45,227 nucleotides of DNA from Haliscomenobacter sp. (GCA_016707205.1 JADJHZ010000004.1:1-45227), one strand, 5' to 3'; shown: positions 26,816-36,312, counted from the first letter of the stretch. Numbers and translations: made by a program. The notes: generated by a model not told the origin, from the sequence alone.

Positions 26816-29800
26816 ATGTTTAAGGAACTGACAAAAAACTTGCTCGTGTTGGCATTGGTGTTGGTGGCTTCATTTACCTACGCCCAGCGTACGGTAAGTG
26901 GAACTGTAACCGACTCAAAAACCAATGAATCTTTGATCGGAGCCAATGTGCTCGTGAAAGGATCTACGGAAGGAACTGTTACCGATTTGGATGGCAGGTA
27001 TTCTCTGACCATTCCTGCAGGACCTGTTACGCTCGTTTTTTCGTACACCGGCTTTGAAGACAAGGAAGTCGAAGTGGGCGCCAGCGATATCGTTGACGTG
27101 GCCATGACGGAAGGCCTTGTATTGGAAGAGGTAGTGGTCGTAGGGTATGGCATTCAGAAAAAGAGTGTCGTCACCGGGGCGATTTCAAGCATCAAGAGCC
27201 GGGATCTGGAGAAGGTGCCCAACGGCCGGGTGGAGCAATCGCTTCAGGGCCGGGTGGCAGGGGTAACCATCGCTCAGAACTCCGGACAGCCGGGATCTTC
27301 CTCCACCATCCGGGTACGGGGCGTAACCACTTTTGGCGGCGGCAACAGCCCGCTTTGGGTGATTGACGGGGTCGTTGTAGATGCAGGCGCGATTGGTTAT
27401 CTGAACCAAAGCGACATTGAATCCATCGAAGTACTGAAGGATGCCGCTTCTGCTGCGATTTACGGAACAAGAGCTGCTACCGGGGTTATCCTCGTTACAA
27501 CGAAAAAGGGTAAAGCCGGGCAGCTGAACGTGAATTACAACGGGTTTATCGGCACTTCTTCTCCGGCAAAAGTCCTCCGGATGCTCAACGCATCCCAATA
27601 CGCAACGTTGCTGAACGAACGCTCGGTAGCGGGTGGAGGCAGCCCGATTTTCCCGAGCGTCAACCTCGGTACAGGTACCGACTGGCAGAAGGAAATTTTC
27701 AACAACAGTGCCTTCCGCCACAACAACGAGCTGAGCCTGAGCGGCGGAAACGACAAATCTACATTTTATGTTTCCTTTGGGATTCAGGAACAGGAAGGGA
27801 TTGTCGCATCGGAAATTTCCAACTACAACAAGCAGAACTTCCGGATCAACTCCACGCACAAAATCTCCAAGGTCTTTACCTTCGGACAAACGCTGGGGTA
27901 CACCCACCAGAAGTCGATCGGTATCGGCGGGATGGATGAATATGGCGGTGTGCTGAGCTCGGCGATCAACCTCGACCCGATCACTCCGGTGGTCGTTACC
28001 GATCCGGCGCTTGCCAACGCAGCGCCTTACAGCGTCAACCCCGTCATCCGCAACGAGACAGGACAACCTTACGGGATTTCTTCTTTGGTGGGCCAGGAAA
28101 TGCGCAACCCATTGGCGTATATCGAAACCCGCAGGGGCGTGTATGACTGGTCGGATGACTTTGTCGGCAACGTTTTTCTGGAAGCGGCAATTACCAAAAA
28201 CCTCACCTTCCGCACCACGGGAGGGGGTAAAAAAGCGTTCTGGGGCGGCCAGGGCTTCACGCCGGTATTTTACCTCAGCGCTACGAGCCGGACTTCTCAA
28301 AACAGCTACTACAAATCTGAAAACAGCGTGTTCAACTGGAACGTGGAAAACACGCTGACCTTCTCCCAGAACTTTGGCGATCACAGCGTTAACGTCTTGC
28401 TGGGCCAGGCGGCCTATATGGAAAACAACGGAGGAGGAAGTAGCACCACGCTGTTCAACTTACCGGTCACCAGCTACGAGGACGCATCGTTCAACTTCGA
28501 CATCCCTCAATCCAGCCGTTCGACCGGCTCCTACGACATGGTGCGGCATAAAGTCACCTCTTTGTTTAGCCGCCTCAACTACAATTACAAAGAAAAGTAC
28601 CTGTTAACAGGGATTATCCGCAGGGACGGCTCCTCCCGGTTTGGCACCAACAACAAATACGGCGTGTTCCCCTCGGTCTCTTTGGGCTGGGTGGTTACTA
28701 ACGAGGATTTCTGGGTTCCAAACGACATCGTCACCTTGCTGAAAATCCGCGGCGGATACGGCGTGGTAGGGAATGACGCCATCCGCGATTTCGGGTATCT
28801 GTCTACCGTTGCCGGCGGCTTTAACTACACAGTCGGCAACTCGGGCATCATCACCACCGGATATTCCCCAACCTCGCTGGATAACCCCGACCTGAAGTGG
28901 GAAGAAACCGCTCAGACCAATATCGGGTTTGAAGCGGAGCTGTTCAATACCCTGACCCTGAACTTTGACTATTACAAAAAAGTCACCTCCGGCATCCTGA
29001 GGCCGATCACCATTCCCGGATACGTCGGGGTATCGGAGTCTCCGGTATCCAATGTGGCCGACATGGAAAACACCGGCGTCGAGTTGGAGTTGGGTTATAA
29101 TAAGCGGTTTGGAGCGCTGAATTTTTCAGCGAACGCCAACTTCGCCTATTTGAAAAATAACGTCACCTATGTTGCCTCCGACGCCGACTTTATCACCGGC
29201 GATGCGTCCTTCCAGTCGATGGGCGTGGTGACCAGAACGCAGGTTGGACAGTCTTACAACTCCTTCTACGGTTTCCAGACTGCCGGCATTTTCCAGAATG
29301 AAGCAGAGATCCAGGCGTACAAAAATTCTTCTGAAGGATTGATCCAGCCTGATGCCCGCCCCGGCGACTTCCGCTGGGTGGACGTCGATGGCGACGGGAA
29401 GATCACCAACGACGACAAGACCATCCTTGGCACGAACCTGCCCAAGTATACCTTTGGCCTGACGATCAACCTCCAGTACAAGGGATTTGATTTTATGGCG
29501 TTTGCGCAGGGCGCTGCCGGCAATCAGATCTTCCAGGGCTTGCGCCGTCTGGATATCGGAAATGGCAACTACCAGACGATCGCGCTGAGCCGCTGGACGG
29601 GCGAAGGAACATCCAACACGTACCCGCGCCTGGTTAGCAATGACCCTAACGGGAACTTCAGCAACATGTCCGACTTTTACCTCGAAGATGGAGACTACGC
29701 CCGCATCAAGCTGGTACAGCTGGGCTACACCTTCCCCGGCAGGTATTTGAGAGCAATTTCTTCGTCTGCCAAGCTAAGGGTATATGTCAATGCTGAAAAT

Positions 29801-29923
29801 CTGTTGACGCTGACCAACTACACAGGGTATGACCCCGAAATCGGCGGTGGCGTATTTGGTATCGACAAAGGATTTTATCCGCAGGCACGCGCATTCCTGT
29901 TTGGCGCGCAAGTTCAGTTTTAA
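26816..29923 (+). CDS. SusC-like TonB-dependent outer-membrane glycan transporter
   Basis: 1035 residues, the usual SusC size. Signal peptide 1-23 (ending FTYAQ), a carboxypeptidase-D-like beta domain (about 25-100: VSGTVTDSKTNESLIGANVLVKG), the SusC signature LEEVVVVGYGIQKK containing the TonB box (about 103-117), and a plug domain (VEQSLQGRVAGVTI, IRVRGVTTFGGGNSPLWVIDGV, IESIEVLKDAASAAIYGTRAATGVILVTTKKG). A long barrel ends FLFGAQVQF. It imports oligosaccharides captured by the SusD partner encoded 21 bases downstream. First gene of the locus. Confidence 0.96.
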   Translation: MFKELTKNLLVLALVLVASFTYAQRTVSGTVTDSKTNESLIGANVLVKGSTEGTVTDLDGRYSLTIPAGPVTLVFSYTGFEDKEVEVGASDIVDVAMTEGLVLEEVVVVGYGIQKKSVVTGAISSIKSRDLEKVPNGRVEQSLQGRVAGVTIAQNSGQPGSSSTIRVRGVTTFGGGNSPLWVIDGVVVDAGAIGYLNQSDIESIEVLKDAASAAIYGTRAATGVILVTTKKGKAGQLNVNYNGFIGTSSPAKVLRMLNASQYATLLNERSVAGGGSPIFPSVNLGTGTDWQKEIFNNSAFRHNNELSLSGGNDKSTFYVSFGIQEQEGIVASEISNYNKQNFRINSTHKISKVFTFGQTLGYTHQKSIGIGGMDEYGGVLSSAINLDPITPVVVTDPALANAAPYSVNPVIRNETGQPYGISSLVGQEMRNPLAYIETRRGVYDWSDDFVGNVFLEAAITKNLTFRTTGGGKKAFWGGQGFTPVFYLSATSRTSQNSYYKSENSVFNWNVENTLTFSQNFGDHSVNVLLGQAAYMENNGGGSSTTLFNLPVTSYEDASFNFDIPQSSRSTGSYDMVRHKVTSLFSRLNYNYKEKYLLTGIIRRDGSSRFGTNNKYGVFPSVSLGWVVTNEDFWVPNDIVTLLKIRGGYGVVGNDAIRDFGYLSTVAGGFNYTVGNSGIITTGYSPTSLDNPDLKWEETAQTNIGFEAELFNTLTLNFDYYKKVTSGILRPITIPGYVGVSESPVSNVADMENTGVELELGYNKRFGALNFSANANFAYLKNNVTYVASDADFITGDASFQSMGVVTRTQVGQSYNSFYGFQTAGIFQNEAEIQAYKNSSEGLIQPDARPGDFRWVDVDGDGKITNDDKTILGTNLPKYTFGLTINLQYKGFDFMAFAQGAAGNQIFQGLRRLDIGNGNYQTIALSRWTGEGTSNTYPRLVSNDPNGNFSNMSDFYLEDGDYARIKLVQLGYTFPGRYLRAISSSAKLRVYVNAENLLTLTNYTGYDPEIGGGVFGIDKGFYPQARAFLFGAQVQF

Positions 29924-29944
29924 CCAAAAAAAAATAGACCAATT

Positions 29945-31450
29945 ATGAAATTCAATAAAATCAAGATAGCCCTCTTTGCGCTCCTGATCGCCCCAATGTC
30001 CTGTACTCAGGATTTCATTGAGGTGGAGCCCAAGGGTCAGTTTTTGTCTGAAAACTATTATGCCGACAAAGACCAGGCGTTTTCCGCTCTGGTTGGCGTG
30101 TACGACGTATTGCGCAAAAACACCGGAGGATTTGAGAACTTGGTTTCCATGATGAACGCCGGTTCTGACGACCAGGTTGCCGGCGGTGGCGGCGCTTCGG
30201 ATGGAGCGGGTATCCAGGGGTTTTCGAACTTTACCATCAACTCGACTATCATGCCGGCCAGTTTCTGGAACGATTACTATCAGGGGATCTTCCGTGCGAA
30301 CACCCTGCTATCCAAGTTGCCGGATACCGAAATGGATGCGGCCCTCAAATCGCGTTTTACGGCGGAAACCAAGGCGTTGCGCGCATTCTACTATTTCAAC
30401 CTCGTCAATTTGTTCCGCAACGTCCCGCTGGTATTGGATCCGCTGACGGCAGCCAATATGTACCAGGTCACGCAGGCCAAACCGGAAGGCGTATTTGCTC
30501 AGATCGAGAAGGACCTCACCGAAGCGATTGCCGGGTTGCCTCCTACCGTACCCCTGGCAACCGAAGCGGGCCGGCTGACGAAAGGCGCCGCCCAGGCCAT
30601 TTTAGGGAAGGTGCTTCTTTTTGAAAAGAAAAATGCGCAAGCGGCAGCTCAACTTGCCGAGGTCAATGGCACTCCGGGCGGAACCAGCCAGTATGGATAC
30701 CGGCTGCTGACCAAATTCAGCGACCTGTGGGCGACCTCCAACAAGTTCAACTCCGAATTCATTTTGGAATGCAGCCATAGCGCCTTAGGCAACTCCGACT
30801 GGGGCTGGTGGGGCAGCGCCCGCGACGAAGGCAACACCCTCAACCAAATGGTAGGCCCCAGAAGCTATTCTCGCTCTGCTGGTTCTACCGCCGACGATCT
30901 GCCCAGCGGCTGGAGCTTTAACGTATTTACCCAGGACTTTTACGACTTTATGAAGAACGACCCGCGCTTCGGAGCTACGGTATACGACCTCAAAGCGTTG
31001 AAAGCTGCTGGCCAGGCCGACTATATTGCCGGGTATCAGGATAGCGGCTATTTCCTGAATAAATTCCTGCCTCGTCAGTCAGATGTACGTACCGGCGGCG
31101 GGGCCCTGGAACTCAACTTCCGGCAAAATTCGCCCATCATCCGCCTGGCGGATACCTACCTGATGGAAGCCGAAGCACTGGGAGCACAAGGCGCACGGGC
31201 TCAGGCGTTGCTGGATGCCGTTCGGGCACGCGTAGGGCTTCCTTCCGTTCCGGTATCGCTTCAGGCTATTAAAGACGAGAGAAGGCGCGAACTGGCTGGG
31301 GAAGGCCACCGCTTCCTGGATTTGGTACGCTGGGGAGACGCGGCTACCAAACTGGCTGGCAGAGGCTTCAAAGCCAACAAGAACGAAATTTTCCCGATTC
31401 CGGATCGGGAACTGGACGGAACGCTTCTGGTGCAAAACCCAGGTTATTGA
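29945..31450 (+). CDS. SusD-like surface glycan-binding lipoprotein (RagB/SusD family)
   Basis: 501 residues. A lipoprotein signal ends in a lipobox (IAPMSC, Cys20), so it is anchored on the outer-membrane surface as the lid of the SusC barrel. The N-terminal family opening is FIEVEPKGQFLSENYYADKDQAFSALVGVYDVL. Helical repeats follow (RAFYYFNLVNLFRNVPLVLDP), and the conserved C-terminal run is LADTYLMEAEAL, ALLDAVRARVGLP, IKDERRRELAGEGHRFLDLVRWGD, EIFPIPDREL. It lies 21 bases after susC and 21 before the next gene, in one operon. Confidence 0.96.
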   Translation: MKFNKIKIALFALLIAPMSCTQDFIEVEPKGQFLSENYYADKDQAFSALVGVYDVLRKNTGGFENLVSMMNAGSDDQVAGGGGASDGAGIQGFSNFTINSTIMPASFWNDYYQGIFRANTLLSKLPDTEMDAALKSRFTAETKALRAFYYFNLVNLFRNVPLVLDPLTAANMYQVTQAKPEGVFAQIEKDLTEAIAGLPPTVPLATEAGRLTKGAAQAILGKVLLFEKKNAQAAAQLAEVNGTPGGTSQYGYRLLTKFSDLWATSNKFNSEFILECSHSALGNSDWGWWGSARDEGNTLNQMVGPRSYSRSAGSTADDLPSGWSFNVFTQDFYDFMKNDPRFGATVYDLKALKAAGQADYIAGYQDSGYFLNKFLPRQSDVRTGGGALELNFRQNSPIIRLADTYLMEAEALGAQGARAQALLDAVRARVGLPSVPVSLQAIKDERRRELAGEGHRFLDLVRWGDAATKLAGRGFKANKNEIFPIPDRELDGTLLVQNPGY

Positions 31451-31471
31451 TTAACATTAAAATGGACGAAA

Positions 31472-32560
31472 ATGAAACTATTCAGATATCTTCTTGGCGC
31501 TTTCGCCCTTATGTCCCTGGCTATGGGCTGCTCTGAACTGGGGGGGATCGACGACGATACCTCCTTCCTGAGCACGGCCACTTCGGGGAATTTTTCCAAG
31601 GTCTTCGATATCAGCAACGATAACTCGGGAGACGTTAAAATTACGCCGCTCGGAGATGGGTTCTCTTCCGCTACCATTAACTTCGGCCATGGGACCGGCG
31701 CCTCTGCTTCCGCAGTCGTATCGCCCGGCGTCAGCGCCAAGCATTCTTACCCGGAAGGAAACTATACGGTAACGGTTGATTACTACGACATTGCCGGCAA
31801 CAAAACAACCGCTTCTTATCCCCTTACGGTAACCTATCGGGCCCCGGAAGACTTAAAAATCACGATTTCCGGTGAAGTCAAGGTAAAAGCGGAAGCGAAG
31901 TATGCCAAATCCTTCCTGGTTTATTACGGAGATAAAGCGAATGAAGTGGGCACTCCCTTAGCGATTGGCCAGGAATTGCCGGCACATAGCTATCCCGCAA
32001 CCGGGGGGCCGTTTACGTTGAAAGTGGAAGCGCTAAGCGGCGGAGCAGCTAAAGCCACGTACACCAAGGCGCTGTTTGGTTTCCCAATCGACTTTGAGCA
32101 TGCTTCGGTAGATTATTTCTTCGGGACCTTTGGGGACGGGCAGAAGTTTGAAAAAGCCGATAACCCTAACCCCTCCGGCCTGAACACCAGCGCAAAAGTG
32201 GGTAAGTTTATTCGCGGCCATCAGGGGTGGAGCGGCACCTACAGCCCGATGAACATTCCGATCAACTTTGCGCACGGGAATAAAATCAAGCTGTTGGGCT
32301 ACAACCCCGATCCGGCCCTCATTGGTAAAACGCTGAACGTGGAATTGGAGTGGTCGATCGACGGCCCTGGCAACGGCGTTGGCGTATTGAAAGTTCCGTT
32401 CACCAAATCCGGCGAATGGGAAGAACTGGTTTTCGATTTCAGTACGATTGCTGCTATCAAGTCTACGGACAAGTTCACCCAACTGGTCTTGAGATTCAAC
32501 GATTCGTCCGACGGCGCGGGCGCCGTGGTATATGTAGACAATTTCCGTTTGACCAATTAA
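31472..32560 (+). CDS. Surface lipoprotein with PKD-like domain and a C-terminal carbohydrate-binding-like domain
   Basis: 362 residues. Lipoprotein signal LMSLAMGC (Cys20). A PKD-like repeat occupies about 40-120 (SSATINFGHGT ... KHSYPEGNYTVTVDYYDIAGNKTTASYPLTV). The C-terminal part (about 205-362) reads like a beta-sandwich binding domain closing with AVVYVDNFRLTN, an ending typical of CBM-like folds. Position three after susC/susD is the usual place for a surface glycan-binding protein (SusE-like by position). No catalytic motif is seen. Confidence 0.82.
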   Translation: MKLFRYLLGAFALMSLAMGCSELGGIDDDTSFLSTATSGNFSKVFDISNDNSGDVKITPLGDGFSSATINFGHGTGASASAVVSPGVSAKHSYPEGNYTVTVDYYDIAGNKTTASYPLTVTYRAPEDLKITISGEVKVKAEAKYAKSFLVYYGDKANEVGTPLAIGQELPAHSYPATGGPFTLKVEALSGGAAKATYTKALFGFPIDFEHASVDYFFGTFGDGQKFEKADNPNPSGLNTSAKVGKFIRGHQGWSGTYSPMNIPINFAHGNKIKLLGYNPDPALIGKTLNVELEWSIDGPGNGVGVLKVPFTKSGEWEELVFDFSTIAAIKSTDKFTQLVLRFNDSSDGAGAVVYVDNFRLTN

Positions 32561-32570
32561 AAAAAACAAG

Positions 32571-33503
32571 ATGAGAAATCATATGTTCAGACTTATCTTT
32601 TTCGCCGGCGCCCTGCTGGCCTTCAGCGGCTGCGAGCAGGAGGAGTATTCCCTCGGCGATTTGACGCCGCCTTCCAATATTGAGATTACAGCCCAAGTCG
32701 TTGGGGCTTCTACCGCTACGCCCAACGGAGACGGTTCGGGCGACGTCAACTTTACCATCAAAGCGACGGGAGCGCTGGCGTATAAAATCGATTTTGACGC
32801 CACCGACGGGATTAGCCTCGTTCACCTTACAAACGGCAAAGCTTCCCGCAAATACACCAAACTGGGCGCCAACAAGTACACGGTGACCGCCGTTGTGTAT
32901 GGCAAAGGAGGCACTTCTTCTACGGCCACCAAGGAAATTACCGTACAAAGTAGTTTCAATCCCGACGCGTCGATCATTGCCAACCTGACGGGCTCCGGCT
33001 CCAAAACCTGGATCGTGGATAAAAGCGTAGCAGGCCATTTTGGCGTGGGCCCATGGGAAGACGCCACGCCAAGCCCCGTTTGGTGGGCGGCAGGCGTTAA
33101 TGAAAAAGTAGCTTGCTGTAATTGCTTTTACACCGCCACCTTTACCTTTACCAAAACCCCTTCCGGCTACTCTCTGACGGTGGCATCCCCGGATGGGGTC
33201 TTTACCAAAACCGGCGCCCTTGCCGGCGGCCTTCCGGGGGTTCCCGGTAGCGGTGACGAAGGCTGCTATCCCTATCCAGGAGCTACGGGCGCCTTCAGCT
33301 TTGTGCCGTCAAGCACAGGGGTCGCGGCTTCCGCCCCCTCGACCAAGACGGGGATCCAGCTTTCGGGCGTAAATACCTATATCGGTTACGGCGCCCTGCA
33401 GAAAGAATTAGAGATCATGGTGCTGAGATCTGATTATATGTATCTGAGAGCGCAGGGCACGGAAACGGGCAATGCATGGTATCTGAAAATGATTCCGAAA
33501 TAA
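32571..33503 (+). CDS. Second surface lipoprotein of the locus, PKD-like, cysteine-rich centre
   Basis: 310 residues with lipoprotein signal ALLAFSGC (Cys20 or so). The N-terminal domain is PKD-like (about 30-125). The C-terminal domain opens with GSGSKTWIVDKSVAGHFGVGPWED and PVWWAAGVNEK, a pattern I associate with surface proteins encoded beside SusD in Saprospiria. A CxCC-like cluster (VACCNCF) and a later GCYPYP may form disulphides. Probably a second glycan-binding protein (SusF-like by position). The start at 32571 could shift to the internal Met at codon 5. A strong hairpin follows the stop. Confidence 0.8.
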   Translation: MRNHMFRLIFFAGALLAFSGCEQEEYSLGDLTPPSNIEITAQVVGASTATPNGDGSGDVNFTIKATGALAYKIDFDATDGISLVHLTNGKASRKYTKLGANKYTVTAVVYGKGGTSSTATKEITVQSSFNPDASIIANLTGSGSKTWIVDKSVAGHFGVGPWEDATPSPVWWAAGVNEKVACCNCFYTATFTFTKTPSGYSLTVASPDGVFTKTGALAGGLPGVPGSGDEGCYPYPGATGAFSFVPSSTGVAASAPSTKTGIQLSGVNTYIGYGALQKELEIMVLRSDYMYLRAQGTETGNAWYLKMIPK

Positions 33504-33516
33504 AAAATGGTTCTTG

Positions 33517-33544
33517 GGTTAGACCGGCTTTTGCCGGTCTAACC
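33517..33544 (+). terminator. Perfect 12-bp hairpin with T tail inside the polysaccharide locus
   Basis: GGTTAGACCGGC (33517-33528) and GCCGGTCTAACC (33533-33544) pair exactly around TTTT, followed by TATTTTTC. This is a classical intrinsic terminator, 14 bases after the second surface lipoprotein gene and 45 before the GH16 start. Confidence 0.8.
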
Positions 33545-33588
33545 TATTTTTCAGGTAATTGATATCGTATGCGTTAACTCTGGTTGTC

Positions 33589-34809
33589 ATGCTGTTCAAA
33601 CAAAAATGGTTTTCCGGTCTTTTCTTGTTATTTCTTGGTTTTGCTCCTTTAATGTCGTGCAGCGATTCAGGGGGAGGAAACGGGACGCCAACCGATGAAA
33701 CGCTTCCGGTATTGAGCGTTTTGGACGCCACCACAGCAAGGGGAAAAGCGGCCAGTTCGCTTCGTTTTTACGTATCCGTCGACAAAGCCTGGCCAAAACC
33801 GGTTTCGGTGGAGTACTCGCTCGTAAACGGCACGGCCATTTCCCCCCGGGATTTCATCGCTCAAGCCGGAACGTTAACGATTCCGGCAAACCAGTTGTCG
33901 GCCAATATCGAAGTGACGATCCAAGGAGATGAGGTTGATCTGCGCCAGCCAAACCTGGAGTTTACGGTGTCGCTTTCGAATCCGAACCAGTGCACGCTGG
34001 CAAAGACCTCGGCAAAAGGGGTTATTCTGACGGAGGATGGAACGAACCTGACTACGGACACTTCGGGATATCGCACTCCTGCCGCTTATCCTGGGTATGC
34101 GTTGGTGTGGAGCGACGAGTTTTCGGGCAATGGCCTGGACTTGAACGTGTGGACCCCCGAAATCGGAAATGGTGTCGGAGGTTGGGGCAACAATGAACTG
34201 GAGTACTACACTAACACCACGAAAAACGTTTTTCTGTCGAACGGCAACCTCATCATTGAGGCCCGAAAAGAGGCGATAGGCGGATTCAACTACTCCTCGG
34301 CGCGTCTGGTCACCCGGGCTAAGAAGGAATTCGCCTTCGGCCGCATCGATATCCGTGCCAAACTGCCCGTTGCGAAAGGGCTATGGCCTGCGCTCTGGAT
34401 GCTCGGCTCCAATCACGCCTCCGTCGGCTGGCCGGCCTGCGGCGAAATCGACATCATGGAGTTGGTGGGGTCAAGCCCCAACCGGGTTACCGGCTCGGTG
34501 CACTGGAAATCCGTGGGTAGTGTCACTTCTCCCAAAAACAATAATATCACCTTGCCTTCGGGAGATTTTTCCCAAAAATTCCACGTGTTCAGTTTGATTT
34601 GGGAAAAGGACAAGATGCGCTTTTACATGGATGATATTCTGTATTTCACTTTTGTCAAAGCAGACCTAGGCGCGGCCAACTATCCGTTCAACGATCCGTT
34701 TTTCTTTATTTTCAACGTTGCCGTGGGGGGCAATTGGCCGGGGCCGCCCGACGGCAATACCCCTTTTCCCCAGCGCATGTTTGTGGATTATGTAAGGGTG
34801 TTTCAGTGA
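33589..34809 (+). CDS. GH16 endo-beta-glucanase (laminarinase-like) lipoprotein with an N-terminal Calx-beta domain
   Basis: 406 residues from the ATG at 33589, chosen over an upstream in-frame start because it leads straight into a lipoprotein signal (LMSC, Cys24). A Calx-beta-type domain spans about 38-150 (ARGKAASSLRFYVSVDKAW, VEYSLVNGTAISPRDFIAQAGTLTIP). The GH16 domain (about 168-406) has LVWSDEFSG at its start, WGNNELEYYT, and the catalytic signature GEIDIME with nucleophile Glu286, Asp288 and acid/base Glu291. GNWPGPPDG and a closing VDYVRVFQ follow. The likely substrate is a beta-1,3-glucan. As a surface lipoprotein it would make the first cuts outside the cell. Confidence 0.92.
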   Translation: MLFKQKWFSGLFLLFLGFAPLMSCSDSGGGNGTPTDETLPVLSVLDATTARGKAASSLRFYVSVDKAWPKPVSVEYSLVNGTAISPRDFIAQAGTLTIPANQLSANIEVTIQGDEVDLRQPNLEFTVSLSNPNQCTLAKTSAKGVILTEDGTNLTTDTSGYRTPAAYPGYALVWSDEFSGNGLDLNVWTPEIGNGVGGWGNNELEYYTNTTKNVFLSNGNLIIEARKEAIGGFNYSSARLVTRAKKEFAFGRIDIRAKLPVAKGLWPALWMLGSNHASVGWPACGEIDIMELVGSSPNRVTGSVHWKSVGSVTSPKNNNITLPSGDFSQKFHVFSLIWEKDKMRFYMDDILYFTFVKADLGAANYPFNDPFFFIFNVAVGGNWPGPPDGNTPFPQRMFVDYVRVFQ

Positions 34810-34863
34810 TTTTTTTAGCGGGGGGTGTTCTTTTCTGCCATTGCTGTTATTCTATTTTTTCCA

Positions 34864-36312
34864 ATGAAGGCTTTCAACGATGATTCCATGACACCATACG
34901 TGTTCATCCTTTTGATGCTTCTGGGCAGTTGCACGAAAAACGCCCAGGACGATGATACCCCCGGCGGGCCGGCCAATAACCTGACGAACGAAGTGGACGT
35001 GTGGTTCACCAGTGGCGACCAAACGCGGCTTTTGCAAAAACAAACAACTATTCTGGCATTTACAACGACGCCGAACACGTATCCTAACCTGGATATCGAC
35101 GCCACGAGCACGTTCCAGAAGATCGACGGGTTCGGGTATTCCCTCACCGGGGGCAGCGCCGCGGTAATCAACACCATGTCGTCCAGCCAGAAGGATAACC
35201 TTCTGCACGAGCTTTTTGGCTGCACCGGAGAAAGCCTGTGCATTTCCTACCTCCGCATTAGCATTGGCGCTTCAGACCTCGACGACCGGGTATTCAGTTA
35301 CAGCGACATTCCCGAAGGGACCGAGGACCTGACCCTTAGCAAATTCAGCCTCTCGAGGGATACCGTCAACCTGATTCCCGTGCTTAACGCAATTCTAAAG
35401 ATCAATCCGGACATTAAGCTGATGGGCTCCCCCTGGAGCGCACCGGTATGGATGAAAAGCAACAAAAACTCTATCGGGGGCGAATTACTTCCGAAATACT
35501 ACCCGGTTTACGCCCAGTACTTCGTGAAATATATTACTGAAATGAAGAAACACGGCATCGTCCTGGATGCCGTTACCGTGCAGAATGAGCCCCAGCATGG
35601 AGGCAACAACCCGAGTATGGTCATGAGCGCCGCCCAACAAGCGGATTTTGTCAAAAATCACTTGGGGCCAGCTTTCCAAAAGGCCGGATTGACAACCAAG
35701 ATCATTATCTGGGATCATAATTGCGACAACCCCGACTACCCTATTTCCATCCTGAACGACCCTGCCGCGAAGCCTTTTATCGACGGTTCCGCTTTTCACC
35801 TGTACAACGGACAGATCAGCGCGTTGAGCAAGGTCCAGGCTGCTCACCCCGACAAAAACCTGTATTTCACCGAGCAGTGGACGGGCTCCAATGGCTCTTT
35901 TGACGGCGACCTGAAATGGCATATCGAGAACGTGATCATCGGTAGTACGCGCAATTGGAGCAAAGTGGCCCTGGAATGGAACCTGGCCAACGACCCTGGC
36001 TACGGGCCCCATACCCCCGGCGGGTGCACCCAGTGCAAAGGCGCCGTAACGATCGGAGGCGACGTGGTCACCAGAAATGTAGGTTACTATATTGTGGCGC
36101 AAGCCTCCAGGTTTATTCCTGCCGGCTCCATTCGGATCGGCAGTTCCGTGCCTTCCAACCTGCCCAATGTGGCGTTTGTAACCCCTCAGGGCAAGAAAGT
36201 ACTCCTTGTTCTCAACCCAAGCAGTCAGTCGGAAGTGTTCAACATCCACGACAATGGGAAGAAAGCCCTAACCTCTCTCCCTCCCAATACAGCGGGGACG
36301 TTTGTGTGGTAG
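34864..36312 (+). CDS. GH30 glycosidase lipoprotein (endo-beta-1,6-glucanase/glucosylceramidase type)
   Basis: 482 residues from the ATG at 34864; ATG 34888 would also leave the lipobox (LLGSC, Cys23) intact. A GH30 opening (STFQKIDGFGYSLTGGSAAVI), YLRISIGASDL, KLMGSPWSAPVWMKSN, the acid/base in VTVQNEPQHGG (Glu242) and the nucleophile in LYFTEQWTG (Glu337) are all present. The C-terminal beta-sandwich ends AGTFVW. Among GH30 members, Bacteroidota locus enzymes of this type often cut beta-1,6-glucan, which fits the linked GH16 enzymes and a branched beta-1,3/1,6-glucan. It follows GH16 by 54 bases. Confidence 0.92.
   Translation: MKAFNDDSMTPYVFILLMLLGSCTKNAQDDDTPGGPANNLTNEVDVWFTSGDQTRLLQKQTTILAFTTTPNTYPNLDIDATSTFQKIDGFGYSLTGGSAAVINTMSSSQKDNLLHELFGCTGESLCISYLRISIGASDLDDRVFSYSDIPEGTEDLTLSKFSLSRDTVNLIPVLNAILKINPDIKLMGSPWSAPVWMKSNKNSIGGELLPKYYPVYAQYFVKYITEMKKHGIVLDAVTVQNEPQHGGNNPSMVMSAAQQADFVKNHLGPAFQKAGLTTKIIIWDHNCDNPDYPISILNDPAAKPFIDGSAFHLYNGQISALSKVQAAHPDKNLYFTEQWTGSNGSFDGDLKWHIENVIIGSTRNWSKVALEWNLANDPGYGPHTPGGCTQCKGAVTIGGDVVTRNVGYYIVAQASRFIPAGSIRIGSSVPSNLPNVAFVTPQGKKVLLVLNPSSQSEVFNIHDNGKKALTSLPPNTAGTFVW

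Noticed and set aside
27185..28384. Long open frame (399 codons) antisense to susC
   Set aside because: It lies wholly inside a clear SusC gene, and its translation is low-complexity in basic and Arg/Val residues with no family motifs. It is a shadow of the GC-biased codon use.
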